A stretch of 64,000 nucleotides of DNA from an uncultured Roseateles sp. (GTDB taxonomy: Bacteria > Pseudomonadota > Gammaproteobacteria > Burkholderiales > Burkholderiaceae_C): the NCBI RefSeq assembly GCF_945956965.1, contig NZ_CAMFJS010000002.1:124001-188000 (forward strand), read 5' to 3'. Shown here one piece after another: positions 12,001 to 21,000 of this stretch; the stretch's first letter is position 1; every line of letters starts with the position of its first letter. The notes beneath the pieces are model-generated. The model searched no databases, was not told where the DNA came from, and worked only from the letters and a program-made list of their open reading frames with translations. Position numbers and translations under genes: made by a program.

Positions 12001-15000
12001 TGCACCGCGACTTGTGAACCCCCTACGACCGTCATCTCAATGGCAAAGTCGCCCAGATCGCCGCCACTCTGGATGCCCCCGGTGGTGTAGATGGCCGGCG
12101 CGCCCGCATCGCCGAATTGGATGACATGTTGCTCGGCCATCACGGACAAGCTGGGCGTGGCCGCGTCGGTGACTGATTTGATGTCCAGCGTCGCCTGCGC
12201 CTGTGTCGTGGCCTGTCCGTCGCTCACCGAAAGGGTCAGGGGGATATCGAGATGGTGAGCATTGGCCACCGGGGTGAAGGTCCAACTGCCATCGTGCTCT
12301 TGGGCAAAGCTGCCATAGGCCGCATCCACATGGATGGCGGTGATATGCAAAGCGTCCCCATCGGCGTCGGAGGCGCCGACCAGCCTGAGCAAGTCAGCCT
12401 CGCTGAAGTGCTTGGGGGTGTCCTCCAGCGTCGTCCCCAGGTCAGCGGGGGACGTGGAACTCGCGGTGAGGACCGGCGCATCGTTGCTGCCGGTGATGGT
12501 GATCGACACCGTGTGCGCGCTGCCGTCCACGCTATGCGCAACAAAGCTGTCGGTGAGGGTGTCGCCTTGCTTGAGGTGCTGGATGCGGTCCAGGCTGTTG
12601 TCGGCGATATAGGTCCAGTCGCCTTGGGCTGACAGGGTGAAAACGCCGTAGTGGCCCAGCACGCGTGCGCGCGGCACGAACTCGGCCTCGCCTTGGTCGG
12701 GGTCCAGCACGGTCAGGCGCTCGGCGATCAGGAAGAAGCCGCCTTGCGTGCCCTGGTCTTCGGTCAGCCTACCGCTGTCGGTGCCGGCGATGACGGCTCG
12801 GTCGTCCTGGCCGGCAATGGTCACGGTGACCTGCTGGCTGCTGCCGTCGACGGTGGTGACGGTGAAGTGCTCGTTGACGCTGTCACCGCTCTTGAGCGCC
12901 TGCACTTCGGGCTTGCTGTTGTCGAGCTGGTAGCGCCAGTGCCCGCTCTCGTCCAGGGCGAAGCTGCCATAGGCGCCTGCCGTGCTGGTCTGTGCCACGA
13001 AGTGGGCTTGGCCGTCGTCGGCGTCGGTCACCGTCAGCTGGCCGGTGGTGAGCAGGGCGCTGTCTTCCGTGGTGCTGCCGGTGCTGACGCCGCCGATGGT
13101 AGCGCCGTCATTGGTGCCGGTGAGGGTGATCGTTAGCTGCTGGGTGCTGCTGGCGCCCGCGCTGTCGGTCACCGTGACCGGGATGGTGAGGGTCTGGGTC
13201 TGTCCCGCGGCCAGGTGCTGGTAGGCGGCGTGACTGGGGTCGAAGCTGTAGCTGCCGTCGGCATTGAGCGTGAGCCCGTCCACCGCGTGGGCGAGGCTGA
13301 CGCGCTGGCTGTCGCCCACATCCACATCGCTGGCGACCATATGGCCGTGCAGGGCGCTGCCGTCTTCGCTGACGGCCTGGCTCTGTGCTTGCAGCACCGG
13401 CGCGTCGTTCGTGCCTTGGATCGTCACGGTGACGGTGTGCGTCGTGCCGTCCGCGCTGCTGACGGTGAACTGCTCGTTCAGACTGGCGCCGGCCTTGAGG
13501 GCCTGGATGGCGCTTTGGCTGTTGTCTGCGCTGTAGCGCCAGTGGCCGGCGGCGTCGATGCTGAATTGCCCATAGCTGCCCGCAACATTCGTCTGCGCGC
13601 TGAAGCTGGCCTGGCCGGCATCGGGGTCTGTGATTGTGAGCTGGCCGCTGGTGCTCAGCGTGGCGGCCTGGTCTTCGGTGACGCTGCCGGTGTCGGTGCC
13701 GGCAATCACCGCAGCGTCGTCGTTGCCGGTGATGGTGATGCTGACGTGCTGGCTTGTGCCGTCGGCACTCGTGACCGTGAAGCGGTCGGTGACGCTGTCG
13801 CCGCTCTTGAGCGCTTGCACCTCGGGGCGGCTGTTGTCGAGCTGATAGCTCCACTGGCCGTTCTCGTCCAGGCTGAAGCTGCCGTACTGGCCAGCGCTGC
13901 CGGTCTGGGCGATGAAGTGGGCTTCGCCGTCGTCCACATCGGCCACTGTCAGCTGGCCGGTGGTGAGCTGGCTGCTGTCTTCGCCGGTGCTGCCCGCGCT
14001 CAGGCCGCCGATGATGGCGCCGTCGTTGCTGCCGGTGAGGGTGATCGTCAGGCTCTGCGTGTTGCTGGCGCCCGCGCTGTCGGTCACCGTGATAGGGATG
14101 GTCAGCGTCTGGGTCTGGCCAGCAGCGAGATGCTGATAGGCCGCATCGGAGGGATCGAAGCTGTAGCTGCCGTCGGCCTGGAGGGTAAAGCCGGCGGGCG
14201 CTGAGGCCGTGGAGAACTGCAGCGTATCGCCCAGGTCAACATCGCCGGCTTGCATCTGCCCGGCCAGGCGGTGCCCGTCTTCGCTGAGGGACTGTGTTTG
14301 TGCTTGCAGCACGGGCGCGTCATTTGTGCCGATGAGGGTCACCCGGATCTGATGGGTCGAGCCATCCATGGTGGTGACCGTCAAGGAATCCGTGAGGGTC
14401 TCGCCCGCTTTCAGCTGCTGGATCTCGGGGCGCGCGTTGTCGGCCTCATAGTGCCAGGTGCCGCGTCCACTGATGCTGAAAACGCCGTAAGTACCGGGCG
14501 TTGCTCCCTGCGCCACAAAGCGTGCTTGGCCGGCATCGGGGTCGAGGATTTTCAGTTGACCCGAGCCGACCAGCATGCCATTCACTACCGAGACGTCTTC
14601 GGTCAGCGACACGCTGTCGCGGCCCGAGATGACGGCGCCTTCGTTGACCCCGGTGATCGTGATGCTGAGGGTCTGGGTGCTGCTGGCGCCGGCGCTGTCG
14701 GTGACGGTGATGGGAATGTTCAGGGTCTGCGTCTGCCCTTGCGCAAGTTGCTGGTAGGCCGGGTTGCCCGGGTCGAAGCTGTAGCTGCCGTCGGCGTTCA
14801 GCGTAAAGCCGTCCACCGCCCGAGCGATGCTGAAGGTCTGAGTGTCGCCGTGGTCCACATCGCTCGCCACCATCTGGCCGTGCAACTGAGCGCCTCCTTC
14901 GGTGACGGACTGCTGCTGGGCCTGCAGCACCGGCGCATCATTCGTGCCTTGCAGGGTGACGATGACGGTGTGGGCCGTGCCGTCGGCGCTGTGTACGGTG

Positions 15001-18000
15001 AAGCGATCTGTCAAGCTGTCGCCGGCCTTGAGCTGCTGGATCGCGGCCTGGCTGTTGTCGGCGCTGTAGTGCCACTGGCCGTCTTCGCTCAGGCTGAAAT
15101 GCCCGTAGCTGCCTGCCACCTGGGCCTGCGCCGTGAAGTGGGACTGGCCGGCATCCGGGTCGGTGATGCCGAGGCGGCCTCCGGTCTGCAAGCTGGCGGC
15201 TTGGTCTTCTGTCACCGTGCCGGTGTCGGCGCCGGCGATCACCGCGCTGTCGTCCCGTCCGGCAATGCTGACCGTCACCTGCTGCGTGCTGCCGTCGGCA
15301 CTGCTCACGGTGAAGCTGTCGCTGACGCTCTCGCCGCTCTTGAGCGCCTGCACCTCGGGCTTGCTGTTGTCGAGCTGGTAGCGCCACTGGCCGCTCTCGT
15401 CCAGGCTGAAGCTGCCGTACTGGCCAGCGCTGCCGGTCTGGGCGATGAAGTGGGCTTCGCCGTCGTCCACATCGGCCACTGTCAGCTGGCCGCTTGTGAG
15501 CTGGGCGCTGTCTTCGCTGGTGCTGCCCGCGCTCACGCCGCCGATGATGGCGCCGTCGTTGCTGCCGGTGAGGGTGATCGTCAGGTTCTGCGTGCTGCTG
15601 GCGCCCGCGCTGTCGCTCACCGTGATGGGGATGGTGAGCGTCTGGGTCTGGCCAGCGGCGAGATGCTGGTAGGCCGCATCGGAGGGGTCGAAGCTGTAGC
15701 TGCCGTCGGCATTCAGCGTGAAGCCGTCAACGGCCTGGGCCAGGCTGAAGGTCTGGCTGTCGCCCTGGTCCACGTCGGTGGCCACCATCTGGCCGCGCAG
15801 GGTCGCGCCGTCTTCGCTGACGGCCTGGCTTTGCGCTTGCAGCACCGGCGCGTCGTTCGTGCCTTGGAGGGTGACGGTGACGATATGCGTCGTGCCGTCC
15901 GCGCTGCTGACCGTGAGCTGCTCGGTCAAGCTGGCGCCGGCCTTGAGCTGCTGGATGGCGGACTGGCTGCTGTCGGCGCTGTAGGTCCAGTGGCCGGCCT
16001 CATCGAGGCTGAACTGCCCATAGCTGCCGCTGACGCCGTTTTGTGCGATGAAGTGGGCTTGGCCGGCGTCGGGGTCGGTGATTGTGAGCTGGCCGCTGGT
16101 CTGCAGCGTGGCGCTCTGGTCCTCGGTGACCGTGCCGGTGTCAGTGCCGGCGATGACGGCGCCGTCATCCTTGCCATTGATGGTGACGGTGACCTGCTGG
16201 CTCGTGCCGTCCGCACTCGTCACGGTGAAGCGATCGGTGACGCTCTCGCCGCTTTTGAGCGCCTGGACCTCGGGCTTGCTGTTGTCGAGCTGGTAGCTCC
16301 ATTGGCCGCTGTCGTCCAAGCTGAACTGGCCGTAGCTGCCGGCGGTGCCGGTCTGGGCGATGAAGTGCGCCTCGCCGTCGTCGGCATCGGCCACGGTGAG
16401 CTGGCCGGTGGTGATCCGGCTGGCGTCTTCGGTCGCGGAGCCGCTGCTGACCCCGCCGATCACGGCGCCGTCGTTCGTGCCGGTGAGTGTGATCGTCAGA
16501 TTCTGCGTGCTACTGGCACCTGCGCTGTCGCTGACTGTCACCGGGATGGTGAGGGTTTGCGTCTGGCCTTGGGCCAGATGCTGGTAGGCCGCGTGGGCGG
16601 GGTCGAAGCTGTAGCTGCCGTCGGCGTTCAGGGTGAAGCCGTTCACGACCTGGGCAAGGCTGAAGGTTTGGCTATCACCCTGATCCACGTCGCTGGCGAG
16701 CAGCTGGCCGCGCAGGGCTGCGCCATCTTCGGCCACCGCCTGGATTTGTGCCTGCAGCACCGGTGCGTCGTTCGTGCCCTGGAGGGTGACGGTGACGGTG
16801 TGCGTGCTGCCGTCGGCGCTGCTGACCGTCAGCTGGTCGGTCAGGGTGGCGCCGGCCTTGAGCTGCTGGATGGCGGATTGGCTGTTGTCGGCGCTGTAGG
16901 TCCAGTGGCCGGCCTCGTCGATGCTGAACTGCCCATAGCGGCCCTTCACCCCGCTTTGCGCGTTGAAGCGGGCCTCGCCAGCATCGGGGTCGCTGATGCT
17001 GAGGCTGCCGCTCACACGCAGGCTGGCGGCTTGGTCTTCGCTGACCGTGCCGGTGTCGCGGCCAGCGATCACCGCGCCATCGGCCTGACCGTGGACGGTG
17101 ACGCTGACCTGCTGGGTCGTGCCGTCCGCACTGCTCACGGTGAAACTGTCGGTGACTTGCTCGCCGCTCTTGAGCGCCTGGACCTCGGGCTTGCTGTTGT
17201 CGAGCGTGTAGTGCCACTGGCCGTTCTCGTCCAGGCTGAAGCTGCCGTAAGTGCCAGCGGTCCCGGTCTGCGCGAGGAAACGTGCCTCGCCATCGTCCAC
17301 ATCACTCACCGTCAACTGGCCGCTGACCGCTTGCGCGCTGTCTTCCGTGGTGTCGCCGGTGTTGGCGCCGGTGATGATCGCGCCGTCCTTGCTGCCGGTG
17401 AGGATGATCGTTAGGCTTTGCGTGCTGCTGGCCCCCGCGCTGTCGGTCACGGTGATGGGGATGGTCAGCGTCTGGCTCTGGCCCTGAGCCAGGTGCTGGT
17501 AGGCCGCGTTGGACGGGTCGAAGCTGTAGCTGCCGTCGGCATTGAGGGTGAAGCCGTCCACGGCTTTCGCCAGACTGAAGCTGTGGCTGTCGCCGCTGTC
17601 CACATCGCTGAACACCATGCGGCCGTGCAGTGCCGTGCCATCCTCGGCCACGGCCTGGCTTTGCGCTTGGAGCACCGGCGCGTCGTTGGTGCCGGTGAGA
17701 GTGACGGTGACGGTGTGGGCCGTGCCGTCTGCGCTGTGCGCGACGAAGCTGTCGGTGACGGTGGCACCGGCTTTGAGGTTTTGAATGCGATCGAGGCTGT
17801 TGTCGGTGATGTAGGACCAACTGCCGTCTTCACTGAGTCGGAACACGCCGTAGTGCCCGAGCACCCGGGACTGGGCGATGAAGTGGGCCTGCCCGGCGTC
17901 GGGGTCGCTGACGGTGAGTTGCTGGCTGAGGTAGAGGAAGCCACCTTGCCCGCCCAGGTCTTCGGTGATTGCGCCGCTGTCGGCCCCGCCGATGACGGCA

Positions 18001-21000
18001 CGGTCGTCCTGGCCGGCGATGGTGACCGTGACCTGTTGCCTCGTGCCGTCGGCACTCGTCACCGTGAAGCTGTCGCTGACGCTCTCGCCGCTCTTGAGCG
18101 CCTGCACCTCGGGCTTGCTGTTGTCGAGTTGGTAGTGCCAGTGGCCGCTCTCGTCCAGTGCGAATTGCCCATAGCTGCCGGCCGTGCCGGTCTGCGCGAC
18201 GAAGTGGGCCTGGCCGTCATCGACATCGGTCACCGTCAGCTGGCCGGTCACGGCATCGGGCTTGTCTTCCAAGGTGCTGCCGATATGGACGCCGCCAATG
18301 GTGGCGCTATCGTTGCTGCCGGTGAGCGTGATCGTGAGCTTGGCGGTGCTGCTCGCACCCGCGCTGTCGGTGACGGTGATCGGGATGGTCAGCGTCTGCG
18401 TCTGGCCGGCGGCCAGGTGCTGGTAGGCGGCGTGACTGGGGTCGAAGCTGTAGCTGCCGTCGGCATTGAGCGTGAAACCGTCCACCGCGTGGGCGAGGCT
18501 GAAGCGCTGGCTGTCGCCCACATCCACATCACTGGCGGCCATCTGGCCGTGCAGGGCTGTGCCGTCCTCTAGCACGCTTTGGCTTTGCGCTTGCAGCACC
18601 GGCGCGTCGTTGCTGCCTGTGAGCATGACGATGACGGTGTGCGTGCTGCCGTCGGCGGAGCTCGCGGTAAAGCTGTCACTGAGGGTGGCGCCGGCCTTGA
18701 GTTGCTGGATGGCCGTCTGGCTGTTGTCGGCGCTGTAGCGCCAGTGGCCGGTGTCGTCGAGGCTGAAGTGGCCGTAGGCACCGTTCACGCTGCTTTGCGC
18801 GATGAAGTGGGCCTGGCCGGCGTCGGGGTCGGTGATGCTGAGTTGGCCGCTGGTGGTCAGCGTGGCGGCCTGGTCTTCGGTGACGCTGCCGATGTCGGTG
18901 CCGGCGATGACGGCGCCGTCATCCTTGCCATTGACGGTGACGGTGACTTGCTGGGTCGTGCCGTCGGCAGTCGTCACCGTGAAGCTGTCGCTGACGCTGT
19001 CCCCGCTCTTGAGGGCTTGTACCTCGGGCTTGCTGTTGTCGAGCTGGTAGCTCCACTGGCCGTTCTCGTCCAGGCTGAAGCTGCCGTACTGGCCAACGCT
19101 GCCGGTCTGGGCGATGAAGTGGGCTTCGCCGTCGTCCACATCGGCCACTGTCAGCTGGCCGCTTGTGAGCTGGGCGCTGTCTTCGCTGGTGCTGCCCGCG
19201 CTCACGCCGCCGATGATGGCGCCGTCGTTGCTGCCGGTGAGGGTGATCGTCAGGTTCTGCGTGTTGCTGGCGCCCGCGCTATCGGTCACCGTGATCGGGA
19301 TGGTCAGCGTCTGGGTCTGGCCCGCTGCCAGGTGCTGGTAGGCCGCAGCGCTGGGGTCGAAGCTGTAGGTCCCGTCGGCGTTGAGCGTGAAGCCGTCCAC
19401 CGCGTGGGTTTGGCTGAAGGTTTGGGTGTCGCCCAGGTCGACATCAAAGGCCATCATCTGGCCATGCAGGGCCGTGCCGTCTTCGCTGACGGCCTGGGTC
19501 TGCGCATGCAGCACCGGCACGTCGTTGGTGCCGGTCAGGGTGACGGTGATCGTGTGCTGGGTACCGTCCGCACTCATAGCCACAAAGCGGTCGGTCAGGG
19601 TCAAGCCCTGTTTCAGTTCCTGGATACGCGTCAGGGTGTTGTCGGTGACATAGGTCCAGTCACCTTGTTCCGACAGGGTGAACACGCCGAAATGACCCAG
19701 CACTCTGGAGCGGGCGATGAAATGGTCTTGCCCCCTGTCGGGGTCAGCAATGCTCAGCTGCTGCGAGACGACGAAAAAGCCGTTCTGGGTGGCCTGGTCC
19801 TCGGTCAGGACCACGGCGTCCACACCGCCAATCACGGCGCCGTTGTCCTTGCCGTCGATGGTGATTTCGATCTGGTGGCTGCTGCCATCCAGGCTTTGCA
19901 CCAGCACATGATCGACCAGCTGCTCGCCAGTCTTGAGCCCCTGGACCAAGGAATTGCTGTTGTCCAGCGCATAGCCCCAGCGCCCATCGGCGCCGAGCTC
20001 CAGCACCCCATACTGGCCCGGGGCATGGCGCAGCTCGGCGAAATGCGCTTCTCCGCTGTCCGCATCCTGAATGCGCAAACGCCCGGTGATGGCCGAGGCA
20101 TCCCCTTCACGGATATGGCCGCTATCGGTGCCTGAAATCAGGGCGCGGTCATTGGCGCCCGTTACCGTGATGGTGAGGTTCTGGGTGCTGCTGGCCCCAG
20201 CGCTGTCGGTGACGGTGATGGGGATCACCACATCCTGCGTCTGCCCCGGCTTCAGCAGCTGGTAGCTGGCGTGAGAGGGGTCGAAGCTGTAGCTGCCATC
20301 GACGTTCAGGGTGAAGCCGTCCACCGGATGGGCCAGGCTGAAGGTCTGGCTGTCGCCTTGGTCGATGTCGCTGGCGAGCATCTGGCCGTGCAGCTGAGCG
20401 CCGTCTTCGCTGACGGTTTGGCTCTGGGCGGCCAGCACCGGGGCATCGTTACTGCCTTGCACGGTGATGGTGACGGTGTGGCTGCTGCCGTCGGCGCTGA
20501 GCACAGTCAGGGTGTCGCTCAGCGACTCGCCGTCTTTGAGCGCTTGCACCTCGGGCCGGCTGTTGTCGAGCTGGTAGCGCCACTGGCCGTTCTCATCCAG
20601 GCTGAAGCTGCCGTAATGGCCGGCCGTGCTGCTTTGCGCGATGAAATGGGCCTGGCCGTCGTCCACATCGCTGAGGCTCAGCTGGCCGCTGGCGATCAGG
20701 GCGGTGTCTTCGCGGGTGATGCCGCGGTCAAGGCCGGCGATGGTGGCGCCATCGTTGCGGCCGCTGAGGGTGAGGGTCAGGTCTTGCGTGTGGGTGGCGC
20801 CAGCGCTGTCGGTGACCGTGATCGGAACGCTCAAGGTTTGCGTCTGCCCGGCGGCCAGATGCTGATAGGCCGGGTCGGCAGGGTTGAAGCTGTAACTGCC
20901 GTCGGCGTTCAGCGTGAAGCCGGCGACGGCCTGGCTGAGGCTGAAGCTCAGCCGGTCGCCCGTGTCTACATCGCTGGCCCGCATCTGGCCCCTCAGCAGG

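Noticed and set aside
14250-17414. Very long plus-strand open frame (over 1,000 codons) opposite the adhesin, and many similar ones in 1-22832
   Set aside because: All lie exactly antiparallel in phase to the adhesin codons; GC-rich third positions suppress stops there. The translations are Ala/Val/Gly/His-rich repeats without any known fold or Shine-Dalgarno.
8300-20500. Regular repeats considered as a CRISPR array
   Set aside because: Period is ~915 bp, the units are protein-coding and vary along their length; no short repeat-spacer pattern and no cas gene.
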